32,351 nt of DNA, taken from assembly GCF_000003605.2 (NCBI RefSeq), contig NW_003136846.1, forward strand, positions 62,745 to 95,095, given 5' to 3'. Below, piece after piece: positions 21,000-31,325 of the stretch (the first letter of the stretch is position 1; each line of letters starts with the position of its first letter). Below the pieces are notes generated by a model that was not told the DNA's origin, made no database searches, and saw only the letters and a program-made list of their open reading frames with translations. Position numbers and translations under genes: made by a program. The DNA is from Saccoglossus kowalevskii (taxonomy: Eukaryota; Hemichordata; Enteropneusta; Harrimaniidae).

Positions 21000-22800
21000 T
21001 GTAAATACTGCTAGAATTTCAATTTCTAGTTCGAGTTTACATGCAATCAGCTAATATTTGTGTCTATTGTCAGTATATAGATATCTTTAGCTCGTATTTA
21101 CTTTCTACTTTTATGATCCGAAGACGATTATTAAAAACACAGCTGCTATTAAAACTACAGAATTCTAGTAGTGTATGTTACGCCATCATTGCCGACAATG
21201 AATAAAAAACAATTGACACATAAAAATCGTCTCGTTGCTTACTCGTTCACGATTGCCAAGATAAACTTGATAACTACTTGATCAATATCGAATAAAAGGT
21301 TGGGTGACTAGTCTACAATGGTAGCCGCTCAGCTGACGAATGTACACGTTGGTGGGTTGAAGACTACAGTCACGGTACTGCCCATCTCACCGAAAAAACT
21401 GGTTACATAATATAATTGTATTCTTGATTCTTCATAAAAATGCACACAAATTTATTAATAACATTCCATTACGCCAGAAAAAGTGCATATAATGAATATT
21501 AATTTGAACACCTGCAAATCAATTAAAGATTGTCACAAATAATAACCACTTAATTGGATAAAATGTCAATATACTGAAAAACAAATATTTTACGTAATTG
21601 TGATGCATTTTCACACATAATTGATATGTCTACTCCCAATGAAGTTGATTCATGGGTGTATATGGAGCAACAACTAAAGCAACGTTTTCCAAAGAATTAC
21701 GGGATCAGATGGCTACAATAGCACAATGCATTCTGGCGAATATAGTATATTGTAACTCTCTCGTCGTAATAATAATTTTGACTGTTTTGTATAAAGTGTA
21801 TTTCCACTGATATTAAAATGTAAAATATATAATTATTCATCCCTTCAGCGAAAATAAATTCAAGTCAAAATAATGGACTCTATAGTGAGAAATTTAAGCA
21901 ATTTTATAGTTGTTAATAGTTATTTTGCTGTTGAGAGACAGCATCATTCCTATAGCTAAAAAAACATTTAGGTTTTTCAGTGCCGAGGACAGGTCTGGTG
22001 GTAGCTGTGACTAATGTCGTAAACACAGCTCAAATATGCTTCGTTTTCAAAGAATAATGTAGTTAAAGGCATGATATTCGAAACTGGGAGTAGATAGAAG
22101 TAACGTCCGTGACGCGCTATTTCTTTATTGAGAATAAATTATCTCACGAATAACTGCTTCAAACAATCCATAAATGAATGACGCTTATTGTAGTATAGTG
22201 CATATCAGGCCATTTCAGCCGATCTCAAAACATAATGCGACAACTACAGCTATAATGATGTAGATCATTCTTTATGTTTGCTACTTTGCAGCATAACTTC
22301 CTCACATAAGTGCAGTAAGAAAACTACGATGTAAATTATTAATATAACGTTATAAATTCCAATGCATTCACCATGTTCGGTGTCATAAAAGCGAAAAAAT
22401 AAATTTTGAATACTTTCAGCCGACGGTTACCTCAACAACATATCGCCATCTATCGACGATAGGGACCATGCCACAAGCCCCGCAAGAAGATATAAATACA
22501 CAAATATAATAAAAATATGCAAGACAGTATGTGTACATATAACTTTGCTGTTTTTATTAGTATTATCAATTGTGCATGCCATAGTCTGATTTGGTAATCT
22601 CAACCGACGCAGTCCATGGTCTACAACAAATGCAATGCCTAACAAAACCTATCATTGTTCGTGTCCAAACAAAAGAGATTGCGGATGTACTGGTGCAGAT
22701 ATAAAAAATTCTGAAGACGTTAGCTTCATTGTAACGTATGTACATCAGAATCAGCTAGAAAGAATCTGTGAATCGTTTTTATGTATATGATAGTTCATAA
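21000..22800. other. gene-poor interval
   Basis: No protein or RNA gene is recognised. The minus-strand ORF 22427-22645 contains a hydrophobic stretch but no family resemblance. Confidence 0.35.
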
Positions 22801-22820
22801 TTCACACTAGTTCAAAATCG

Positions 22821-22858
22821 ATGTAACGTTACATACAACTTTCATGTGGTCACGTGAC
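22821..22858. promoter_or_regulatory. paired palindromes ATGTAACGTTACAT and GTCACGTGAC
   Basis: A perfect 14-base palindrome (22821-22834) is followed 14 bases later by a perfect 10-base palindrome with a CACGTG E-box core (22849-22858). GTCACGTGAC matches the CLEAR/M-box type site of MiT/USF-family factors. No start of transcription is assigned nearby. Confidence 0.3.
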
Positions 22859-22869
22859 TGCTATTTATT

Positions 22870-23570
22870 AGATTTAAATGAGTAGTGTGAAGAAAGTGAC
22901 AATTTGTTTATTGTAAAATGTCAGCTCTATTTTGGATATTTTTTTCTTTTCTTTTAAATTTATTGTTTTTGCCTTTTCACCAGAAAATGTTGTTCGTTTT
23001 TACATTCAGATAATGAAATCTTTAGAATGCGTGAACAAAATCGCCATGACTGTTATTGTTATAGATATTTCCTTTACCAATACAAAGATATACACTAATT
23101 TGCATATTAAAAGATAAATGGTGAAGTTGCTGCATTATTGTTTTATATGAAATCGTCTGTACCAATATTTTGACACCCAGTGAATGTTCGATGATATGTA
23201 AGCATACTTGACTGTGTGATTTATTGATTAATTAAAATATACGGAAAAATGTAATTTAATCATCATAACAATGCGAGATGTTAATTTCGATAACTGTTTT
23301 AAGCATGTTCCATTTATAAAATTCCATTGTATACAAGGTACTCTCTAAAAATGTTGATTGAAATATGTCAAAAATCTCTACTAGATCCTTAAACGAAAAG
23401 TTTTCCAAATCTTCTTAATGTGAATATATTTCCAAATAAAGTGTTAACCAATTTAAAATTTTTAAATTTTACCGCACATACTTTCTCGCTTGTTTTTTTG
23501 AAAGTGTACAAGGATTACCAAACTTTGCCAGAAATATTCCGTGTTTCATGTCAAGCGCTCAAGCTAATGA
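22870..23570. other. AT-rich sequence where the rest of the CAP domain would be expected
   Basis: A minus-strand continuation of the CAP exon (carrying the GHxTQxVW-type signature) was sought here and further left and not seen. Either the introns are long, the exons lie outside, or the gene is incomplete. Confidence 0.35.
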
Positions 23571-23578
23571 AACAATAC

Positions 23579-23782
23579 CTGTAGCTTCTGAAATCTCACT
23601 CGACATCGAAGAGAGATTCTCTCCTGGATATGAGTGAATCAATGTTCCAGCGGAGGTACAGTTTACAGCAGTTATTATAGCATCGTCAATTGCAGTATGT
23701 GATGTTGTCATAGCAACAGCACCATGAAGACATCTGAAGTAGTTGTGCGCTTCAAGCATCTGAGACTGTAAGACCGCCATAC
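23579..23782 (-). CDS. CAP/SCP-domain exon (exon C of an LDLa-CAP gene)
   Basis: On the minus strand the exon reads MAVLQSQMLEAHNYFRCLHG, later TLIHSYPGENLSS, and ends GAAGCTACAG|GTATTG at 23579. The AHN-x-x-R-x-x-HG start and the HS...GENL segment are the N-terminal half of a CAP (SCP/TAPS, CRISP-like) domain, a family of mostly secreted proteins with diverse roles. The left-hand (3') half of the domain was not found. The acceptor is uncertain: AG at 23784-23783 gives phase 1, agreeing with the phase-1 donor of the preceding LDLa exon, but its pyrimidine tract is poor. AG at 23843-23842 (open frame, phase 2) and 23767-23766 (phase 0) are alternatives. The exon contains no stop. It lies in the same orientation as the LDLa exons to the right. 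Confidence 0.7.
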
Positions 23783-24891
23783 CTCCGGTTCTTATTTTAG
23801 ATTGGTTTGGTACTTGACATTGACCGCCAGCGAGCCATAATCTTCCGAATAATCAATGAACGAAGAAAATTATCATTATACATCTGTCACCACAACGCCA
23901 TAAGCTACAACGTGCCGTAATTTTTCGATATTTTACGGGGTATTTGCGAATTCCAAATATGGATTGCTTACGCGCGTAAGCGTCCCCTAATAATAAAAAC
24001 AAACATTGCCGGACTCCACAGTTCTTGTATCTGTTCTAAACATTTTGGATTTAGGCACTCCCATGGTGTATCAATAGAAGGAAACGATGTATAATAATAA
24101 GGTTATTACGAGAATAGCTAACTCCCGACATGAGGATGAGACTATTGTTATTTTCAGTTATTGATACCGAGTTCAAAAATAATATACATTTCACATATTT
24201 ACAAATAAAATAATAAAGTAGAAAGATAAATAATCAGTTAATGATTCAAGCCTGTTAACACAATTCAAACTCTGTATTCAGGTTAAGTTAAAAAGTAATG
24301 CAAAAGGATCCGATCGAGCTACTAGTGTTTCATTTATTTCGGTTTCATCAATGTGTTCACAGTGTGGAAAAATATATTTGTGCTTCACACCATGTGCCAC
24401 AAAGTCAACAAGACGCGCAACCGTTCCGTAACAATCCATAATGCTTTAATATTTCGTACCAGAATCTTGATCATAATAAACAATATCTTTAATGTGATTA
24501 AACATGTTAGATCACAATCATAACATCACGTATTTGTCGGTAATGTGATCAATGTTTTATAATAGCAAGTCTAACCATATATCGGCCAAATTCTGACTGC
24601 TTTTGATGATTACGACAAATTCGCTAAGGATTTCAGGTGCGGTGCATCGCAATGTGTTGCTAGGAAACAATCAATTAATAATATGTTTAAATATGGTCAA
24701 ACAAAGCTGGTTTATCATAGCGTTACAAGACTAGGCGAAACGAGGTAAATGAGAACAAGGAATTTACCAAGTTTACAACGGATAAGTGTGTTTTCCGTGA
24801 GCACTCGTTATAGAATGTGAAGCACCGCTCCACTAGAAATTACACATGTTTGTGTAATCTGTACGAAATCAGACAGGTGTAAAATACATAC

Positions 24892-24978
24892 CACACGTAA
24901 ACTCGTCACTGTCGTCGCTACATTGGAATATCCCATCACAAATCTGCTCTTCTGAGATGCACAGGATAACACCGGCCG
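24892..24978 (-). pseudogene. 3' half of the second LDLa exon (exon B2)
   Basis: Minus-strand translation GVILCISEEQ, then ICDGIFQCSDDSDEFTC, is the second half of an LDL-receptor class A module. It carries the calcium-binding acidic cluster SDDSDE and Cys spacing C-x6-C-x5-C-x8-C. It ends in a good donor, TGTG|GTATGT, in phase 1. Upstream, homology stops at about 24973-24978, exactly where the TIR CAGGCCCGTAG begins on the plus strand, so the first two cysteines of the module are absent here. They appear 2.4 kb away at 27381-27438. Confidence 0.75.
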
Positions 24979-25424
24979 CAGGCCCGTAGTTTGGGGGGAG
25001 TTCGGGGGGGGGGTCGGTCGAACCCCCCTAAATTTTGGAAGTGAATAGATGTATGATCGTAAATTAGAACATAATAAAACAAACAGTATTAATTAAAATA
25101 GTTATCATCGTTTAAATCACTTGACTCAGTGAGGTAACTATCAGACTCGGTCGAAATTGCATAGTAATGAGCATTTAGGTGACAACGAGCTTTAAATGCC
25201 AATCGTGAAGTTACGCCGTCACAGTTCAACAGCTGCCAATCAAAACTGGTTGTTATACATGGCCAAGCTTTTATTCGGTGATTCCGCGATAGTGTAATGT
25301 AGATCGCGTTCAAGCAGATGATGTTAAATATTAAAGCAACATTGAAACAATAGTGTAATGGTAGTCACTCTCTGAAGGATGTGGTGGTCCTGAATAGGTC
25401 CGTTTGTCTTGTGCTAGTGTTCGC

Positions 25425-25455
25425 TCAGTTTGTAAAGTGTGGGTTCGAACGGGAT
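25425..25455 (+). repeat. possible tRNA-derived SINE remnant
   Basis: CGCTCAGTTTGTAAAG followed closely by GGGTTCGAAC resembles A-box-side and B-box sequences of a tRNA promoter. The spacing is too short and no cloverleaf folds, so it is at most a degraded SINE piece. Confidence 0.2.
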
Positions 25456-25914
25456 TGACACGACAACACGACACTGTACTTTCATATTGGTTCATTAGTT
25501 TTGTATTCTTCAAGTTAATGATGGCATATATACTGTTTTGTTCTAAGTGTATCAGTCAAATGAAGTCAACTTATTGTATTAGTACGTGTAGCCTGTGTTA
25601 ATTGACATAGTGTACAGCTATGGGCTAAAAACATCATTAAAAAAATGACGAATATTTATCATCACGAGTAATGTTGTATAGGTTGAAGAGCTTCTTGCAG
25701 CCAAAAATTTATCCCAGAGTGTTGCTTCAGCACTGAAACTGTGCGATAAATCATATTTTTCAAACATATTTTTTACACGTTTTTTTTTTGATGTCTTAGA
25801 AAATTTTCTATATTTTTAGTGGGTTCATAAAAAGGAGATGTAGTCATTGAAGTTTATTGAGACCGCTGCTAAACTGCTACTATATGCATATTTTTTACCG
25901 CCCTCTAAAAACAG

Positions 25915-25946
25915 ATTTACAGTAAACCAACAAATTTACGTACTGC
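25915..25946. mobile_element. TIR element 2 copy, left of the LINE interruption
   Basis: ACAGTAAACCAACAAATTTA and the following CGTACTG match the element at 8115-8636 (ACAGTGAACCAAAAAACTTC, then ACATACTG). The match stops just where retrotransposon coding begins. The farther-left part of this copy and its terminal TTAAGGTAGAA were not recognised, so the copy is truncated or strongly diverged. Confidence 0.55.
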
Positions 25947-26740
25947 AAGAAACTTGGTAGTATGCTATTGGTTAGTGAATTTAATTTGTTTGATGCAATC
26001 ATTGTGCCAGCTATTTCTTATGGTAGCGATATGGGGGTACCAAAATTCGGAAATCGAGAGGGTACAGACAACATTTTGCAGATATCTACTTAGCATTAAT
26101 AGTTGTACAAACAATGTAGCGATGTTGGACGAATGTGGAAGGCTGCCATTATGCTGTGGTTATTTCAAGCGTTGCATCTTATATTGGTTAAAATTAAATA
26201 ATAAATAGCTGGAACCCCAAAACATGTTATATCATGCTTAAACGATTAGACAAGACCGGCAGACTTACTTAAAAATCTTCTGTTCAAATATGGTTTCGGC
26301 ATTGCCTGGTTTGAAAAACAAGTTGCAGATACTGCAAATTTCTTAGGGATATTTACTCAAAGAATAAAAAAAATGTTGTCAGTAAGAATGGCATGCCTCA
26401 ATTTCACAATCATCCAGGCTGTATACTTTCGAAAAAAAATTATTGGCAAGCAATTATAGACTAAAATTTATACCGACGAGTTTTCGCTGTTTTGGCTATA
26501 AACATAATGTTGAATTAGGCAGACACACAAAAATACAGTTAGATCAATACATTTTTAGTTTTTGCAGTGATACGTTTGAATTTAGCATGATAGAAAATGA
26601 AATTCACTTTGTTTGTATATGTGCATTTTATAATGATCTAAGGGCTGATCTTTTGTCAATAATTTTATGCAATTATGCTATACTGACAGTCTGGGCTTAC
26701 TTCGTCGCTACACAAACTGCCACACCATATATCAACTAGC
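25944..26740 (+). pseudogene. LINE ORF2 C-terminal fragment, frameshifted
   Basis: FNLFDAIIVPAISYGSD shifts frame into IWGYQNSEIERVQTTFCRYL, then SCTNNVAMLDECGRLPL. After a degraded stretch, ANYRLKFIPTSFRC-like sequence in the 26443-26739 frame leads to ENEIHFVCICAFYNDLRADL. This order, with a C-terminal Cys/His segment ending in a HF-x6-C-type motif, is typical of the region downstream of the RT domain in many invertebrate LINEs. There is no RT core, so it is a 5'-truncated copy. It lies between two pieces of a TIR element. It may belong to the same family as the RT at the right window edge; the two do not overlap, so this cannot be tested here. Confidence 0.78.
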
Positions 26741-26911
26741 TCTGTATCTTTTAAAAGTTTTCAAGCGACGAGATAAATATGAATCCAGCTTAACTTAGTA
26801 CCACATGTTTACATGGATGTTTTATTGTTTTTAAAACGTGATATGCACTTTTCTACCCATTACATGTTGTACGATGTGGTGAGGCCCTGTACAGAAATAA
26901 AATTACATAAT

Positions 26912-27027
26912 TGACTAATACTAAAATGAATAATTGTAGACAGATTTCGACATGAAATTGTGTCACTTTTATGTGCGCTAACATCTGTGAAGAGCGAAAA
27001 AGCTCGTGAGTAGCATTCTACCTTTAA
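26912..27027. mobile_element. TIR element 2 copy, right end
   Basis: GACTAATACTAAAATG, TTGTAGACAGATTTCGACAT, GTGCGCTAA and the terminal GAGTAGCATTCTACCTTTAA follow the right third of the element at 8115-8636 in the same order. One extra T occurs in the terminal TTAA context. It resumes where the copy at 25915-25946 stopped, so the LINE fragment lies inside this element. Confidence 0.72.
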
Positions 27028-27380
27028 ATGCTTGGACAATAATGCTAAGATACGAACAGTCTTGTATTTTTTATGTACAACATTTTGCCGTAATGGTTCA
27101 TGGGTGTGGGTGTGTTTGTCTGTGGGTGGGGAATGGCCTAGGACCCCTTCTCTAAAATGGTAAAATAGTTAAAAAAATGTTATGTGGAATAACTTACCAA
27201 CGTAACACAAAGTAAACCAATTGAATTTAAAACCGAGAATATAAAACAGAGCTATGTAACAGAGCTCAAACACACTTTTTGAATATTATAAAATTCACAC
27301 GTTTCACATATATAATTTATTGTTGTTTTCTAACCCCCTATTCAAAAGTGCTGGCTACGGGCCTGGGTCGATCCCATTGT

Positions 27381-27438
27381 GGCACAGCTATAGGGATAGT
27401 TGCTTGGGCATATGGCATAATTCAAGGAACATCACTGA
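27381..27438 (-). pseudogene. 5' half of the second LDLa exon (exon B1), frameshifted
   Basis: A strong acceptor (CCATTTTTCTTTTACAG) ends at 27439 on the minus strand. Downstream, the codons read AICPSNYPYSCA, giving the first two cysteines of an LDLa module (C-x7-C). Read on from GCC into the GGT of the half at 24892-24973, the spacing C-x7-C-x5-C-x6-C-x5-C-x8-C is canonical. Entering in phase 1 from the preceding exon, the frame meets TGA after five codons, so about one base seems missing between the acceptor and the first Cys. The joined length (58+82=140) is one base short of a symmetrical 1-1 exon. This could be a real frameshift or an assembly error. Confidence 0.55.
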
Positions 27439-27439
27439 C

Positions 27440-27914
27440 TGTAAAAGAAAAATGGAATTGTTATTTTCGTGTTAACTGTCGATATTTACAGACTCTAGGT
27501 TGTGTCCTGATGCCAAGTCATATTTGTATACCGAACCATGATATGTTCCTTGAATATCACATGACCAGAATATATTGCATTTGTTGTGTATATTTTACTA
27601 GTTACTAAAACATACAATCAGTATCCACGCACATGTATGATGATAATTGTTTCCTTTAGTTATTAAAAACATAAAAATATGTTTGCTGAAGTATTTAGTT
27701 ATTTTATCAAGTAACAATACAACGATTGCTTGTTTGCTAACTGTAGTCAAATAATTCAATACAATGAATTTAACGGATAAAATTACCCAATTCACTCTGT
27801 CACCAGTCGAATACAAAACTGTTCCTTTGTTCTGAAAATATTGTGTAATTGGCTCATGGGTAATGTAGCCTTATGTTGGCGTAAAACATTGTCTTATGTT
27901 AGAATACTACTCAC
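27440..27914 (-). other. intron between LDLa exons A and B
   Basis: AT-rich sequence bounded by a GTGAGT donor on the right and the CTTTTACAG acceptor on the left, in minus orientation. No other feature is seen. ORFs at 27279-27608 and 27598-27816 are incidental. Confidence 0.5.
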
Positions 27915-28128
27915 CTTCACACCCCTCTTCGTCTTCGCCATTTGGACACTGACTGTTTCCATTGCATACTTGACATACACCATCACCGATGTCGCCAGGG
28001 CAATAGAGACATATCGCTGCACTGGAACACTTATAAGGATAGTCTGTCCCAAAAACATCAATGCACAGTTGGGAAGCCAATGGATGTTCTTCACGGCGGG
28101 CCCTTGTAATGCTTTTGACGTATATGTG
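27915..28128 (-). CDS. LDL-receptor class A exon (exon A of an LDLa-CAP gene)
   Basis: The minus strand has an excellent acceptor (ACACTTTTATTTACACAG) ending at 28129 and a consensus donor GAAG|GTGAGT after 27915. The 214-base exon between them is fully open, starting in phase 0 and ending in phase 1. It encodes a basic lead (KSITRARREEHPLASQ) and then an LDLa-like module: C-IDVFGTDYPYK-C-SSAAI-C, an inserted loop with two extra cysteines (CPGDIGDGVCQV), and CNGNSQCPNGEDEEGC. The NGEDE cluster supplies the usual calcium ligands. LDLa modules occur in secreted or cell-surface proteins. No signal-peptide exon was identified upstream. A longer minus ORF over the same bases (27894-28160) is a different frame and only a shadow. 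Confidence 0.8.
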
Positions 28129-28199
28129 CTGTGTAAATAAAAGTGTAATTTTGAGAGCAATTGATTTTTTCTAAACCATGCCTTGCATGACTTTATATG

Positions 28200-31100
28200 T
28201 GTGTAGACATATTTGCATATTGAGCTATATTTTAGAGTAGCGCGGCTGGTAGACTGGCGCAGTCGGGACGATTAATTTGTTTTTGTATTTTAAATAAAAT
28301 TAAAAAAAATCGCGAAATGAAGGTGTTAGCGCGAAATCACCCCGTCACTTGTCACACTGAGATTGCAAAAAACAATGCTTCATGGAATAATGTTTTATTG
28401 TATGTATATTTAGCCTATTTTGTTAGACATTTTTATTTACTGTCAATTCAATCTGACAGTTACAATATGCCACGCGGCTGCCCATATTTTTTCCAGTTAT
28501 AGGACAGGGACGAGTTTAAGCTTGAACAAATATTAGGTAACAAAAAGACGTACGTTTTCTAAACAAGTAACTATAAATATAACTAAATTTTCAAGGTTGT
28601 CTGAATGTTTTTTTGACTGATTGACAACTGTATGTTAGGTTATTATTTTCACGTCACTATACCAGACATACCGCGACCGACTGAACGCGAACAATTGGTT
28701 TTGAAAATTTCCAACGATTGACCCGTTCACCTCAAAAGACGCATTTCTTAGTTTTGTCACTCTAAGCTTTGTAACTTCAAAATGAAATTCCGATTTACTC
28801 GCTGAATGGTTTAAACACTTTGAGCGTGTCATTGAGTTTGACGCTGCATGTTTATTCCACAATTTAATTTTAGGTTATTCTTTAATGTTTTCAAACGCAC
28901 ATTTTCGATAGTCTAACGTGATTAACTCCTGAGAAAAATATTTAAATCGCAGACACATTCCTTTGCGTAAGGTTCATTTGAACTATATGTTACAATTTCA
29001 AATTAATCGGCTCACCCATTCTTTATTTGCCATGGTTCAAATTTAGCCGAATTGGAGAAGACATCTATTTATAACGAACGCTTTTCACGCGTCACAAATT
29101 TAAAATTTACTGAAAATTATGAGTTTTACCAAAGTCATTGATATTATTCCCAATCTACTATTACAGTTCTTTTTGTAAGAATAAATTATAAAAAGTTCAA
29201 TCAGGGGGGGGCAAAATTTGAAACAACGCTGTTGTTGTAGGGTAATTGTAGAACATGTAGGGTGTGTGATTTAATGCAAGGACTTCGCGCTTGCTTGTTT
29301 TGAATTCCAGCCGAAGACACCGTGATCGCTTGTTTTGGTGTACTATAAACTCGTCGGTCACTTAACCTTGGCACTAACCAATACGGTAGTTGTCAAAGGT
29401 TGTGAAATCTGGTATTCTAAATGTAGTGATACATAAACTGCATGAAGTTTCTTTTTTATATATCTCGCCGACCGGGCAATTTTACGTCAGGGAAGTCAGC
29501 GTGGCCCAACTTGAGTCAGTTTAATGACCTGTTCTTCTGTCCGACGCGACGGTAACATATTATCATTTTCTTTGACCTAGGCCAACTTGAACCTGGTCGC
29601 CTGGCAAAACTAAAGAATCGATTATGCAGTTACTAAAGTTTGAGTCATTCACAGATAGGCATCTCAGTCAAGAAACTGCAATGAGGCGACCAGTAATCGG
29701 AACATACAGCAATGTCAGGACTGCTTCATTTGGCTGAGTGTGCCACAGACTCAATGGGAAGGCCCGCATTTCCACTGGCCGTGATTCGTTCACTAATGAA
29801 TGCGACTTTGGGGGAACCTTGGTTAAAGAGCGGTAGTCGTCGTGCCGCGTCCTGTTCGATATGGGACTCATAGCGACGTATACAATGCGTGTAAAATACA
29901 TTGTTTATTTACATGAAATTCGAACACGCGCTGCGCGACGACTACCTCGCTTTAAGGTCCGTAGGTGTTTGACCGAGCCTGGTTGACGCCAGGATAGCGC
30001 ATTAAATTGCCATTTGATAGAGAGATGACCGCACAGCCCTTTCATGGAGTCCAAAACATCAATATGACTTCTGTGGCAAAAATGCACTATGTTTCAGCAC
30101 TAGCCCTTGCAACTTGCATATACAAAAACGTCAGGAGAAACAACAGTGACATTCAATGTCCAAAACTTCCGAAGGGCACAAAAACATTAAAAAAACTTAA
30201 CCTTAAATATAATATAAAATGAGCTGGCATTCATCAGATTTGTTACCTTTTATCAGAGATTTTTGATGAATTCATGCATTCTAAAAATTTGAAAAATCTG
30301 AAATTACAAATGGACAAAATATTCTGGAAAAAAAATTAAAAGAAAAAGAAATTTATCCACAATCGCTGTGACTATTACTGCCATGTTTCTCGTGCTTTAT
30401 TCACCTGTCAATAACAAACTTGGTATCTCTTTCAATTTCTTTGCAGTAATCATTTGAATTATCATTATTAAAGTATTTATTTACTTAAAAGTCACATGAC
30501 CACATGATTTATATATTATCACGTAGATTATATCTAATCTCATGTATTTTTAATTAGTGTTAATTATGTTCTTTCATGAAGTATATAGTATGATATGGTT
30601 AAAAACAATTTATCTATAAAAGTAATTAGTGTGAATTGTACTTCCTGAAAAAACTACTACATCTTTAAATGTTATTGATTAAAATTGATTTGCATACAAT
30701 ATAGGTTGTTTTGATACTTTAGCGACGCCCCCAGAGTTCGTGTCGCTGAAGTAGGACAGGGCGACAACGTATCTAGTTACAACGCAGACTTCTGTCGGAC
30801 TGGCACGTGTGAATATCTGTCTCGTATTAGCCATGGTAGAATATTTATAAACGTCTAGATTGTGTATTATTTGAATACAAGAAAATATACCCATATAGTA
30901 ATAGTAATGAGCCAAATACCTAAAATGTATTGTCAGCAGACTATGTTATTCATTTAAAGTTTCAATAATGGTGGCTATAGTAATCGGGAATGTCGTACCT
31001 GCATTGCAATTATTTTACATCCATTAATTTATTTGCGTATTTTCACAATACTAAAACAAATATTGAAGCGTCTCGATATTATACACAAACATATTCACAC

Positions 31101-31290
31101 AATTGGCCGCGTAATGAAAGGGTTGTGGCCCTGAAAAGAGCCATTTTTGTCTCTAACAGTAGCTACATATTCATCAAATTTTATTGATGTACTATAAACA
31201 ATAAATTAAATCGAAGTACAATAATACACGATTTGTGTATATCAATGTCATGACGCAACCCGACAATACTTTGAACACGAGATGCATAGC
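28200..31290. other. gene-poor region upstream of the LDLa-CAP exons
   Basis: Mostly AT-rich sequence without recognisable genes. A G8 run lies at about 29205. Segments at 29690-30000 and 30720-30840 are richer in G+C and open in more than one frame on both strands (no domain recognised). The minus ORF 28635-28862 has no family resemblance. Confidence 0.35.
30720..30834. other. coding-like patch, strand unresolved
   Basis: The plus strand has an acceptor-like TTGTTTTGATACTTTAG followed by an open frame with VRVAEVGQGDNVSSYN and CRTGTCEYLSR, running to TAG at about 30860. The minus strand over the same bases has ATG at 30834 in the context TACCATGGCT (MANTRQIFTRASPTEVC). Base composition is less AT-rich than the surroundings. 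No family is recognised, and at most one of the two can be real. Confidence 0.2.
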
Positions 31291-31325
31291 GGCACCCAAT
31301 GTTCAATACAGCATTTTATACTTAC

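Larger units (their letters stand above)
24979..27365. mobile_element. DNA transposon-like insertion with CAGGCCCGTAG/CTACGGGCCTG ends
   Basis: CAGGCCCGTAG at 24979-24989 and its exact reverse complement at 27355-27365 face each other. Both ends have a run of G (or C on the right) just inside. At the left end G6 and G10 runs and a GGTCGGTCGAACCCCCC hairpin lie at 24993-25028. LDLa exon sequence abuts both sides, which is the main reason to treat the two ends as one insertion of about 2.39 kb. No transposase is visible and no clear target-site duplication was found. Fifteen bases at 27366-27380 fit neither the exon nor the TIR. The interior includes a TIR-element-2 copy and a LINE fragment. 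Two independent fragments remain possible. Confidence 0.55.

Noticed and set aside
25425-25455. tRNA gene
   Set aside because: B-box-like GGGTTCGAAC is present, but box spacing is too short and no cloverleaf can be formed; at most a SINE remnant.
27420-27555. Perfect 13-base inverted repeat ATTCAAGGAACAT / ATGTTCCTTGAAT as a small transposon
   Set aside because: The left arm overlaps the LDLa half-exon and there is no flanking duplication; more likely chance.
27279-27608. 109-codon plus ORF
   Set aside because: It is antisense to the LDLa half-exon and the transposon end; no domain in this frame.
27894-28160. 88-codon minus ORF starting MLSKLHFYLHS
   Set aside because: It is out of frame with the LDLa exon on the same strand and reads through the splice acceptor; a shadow.
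29668-30087. Overlapping minus ORFs in a less AT-rich patch
   Set aside because: Several frames are open, none has a recognisable domain or consistent splice sites.
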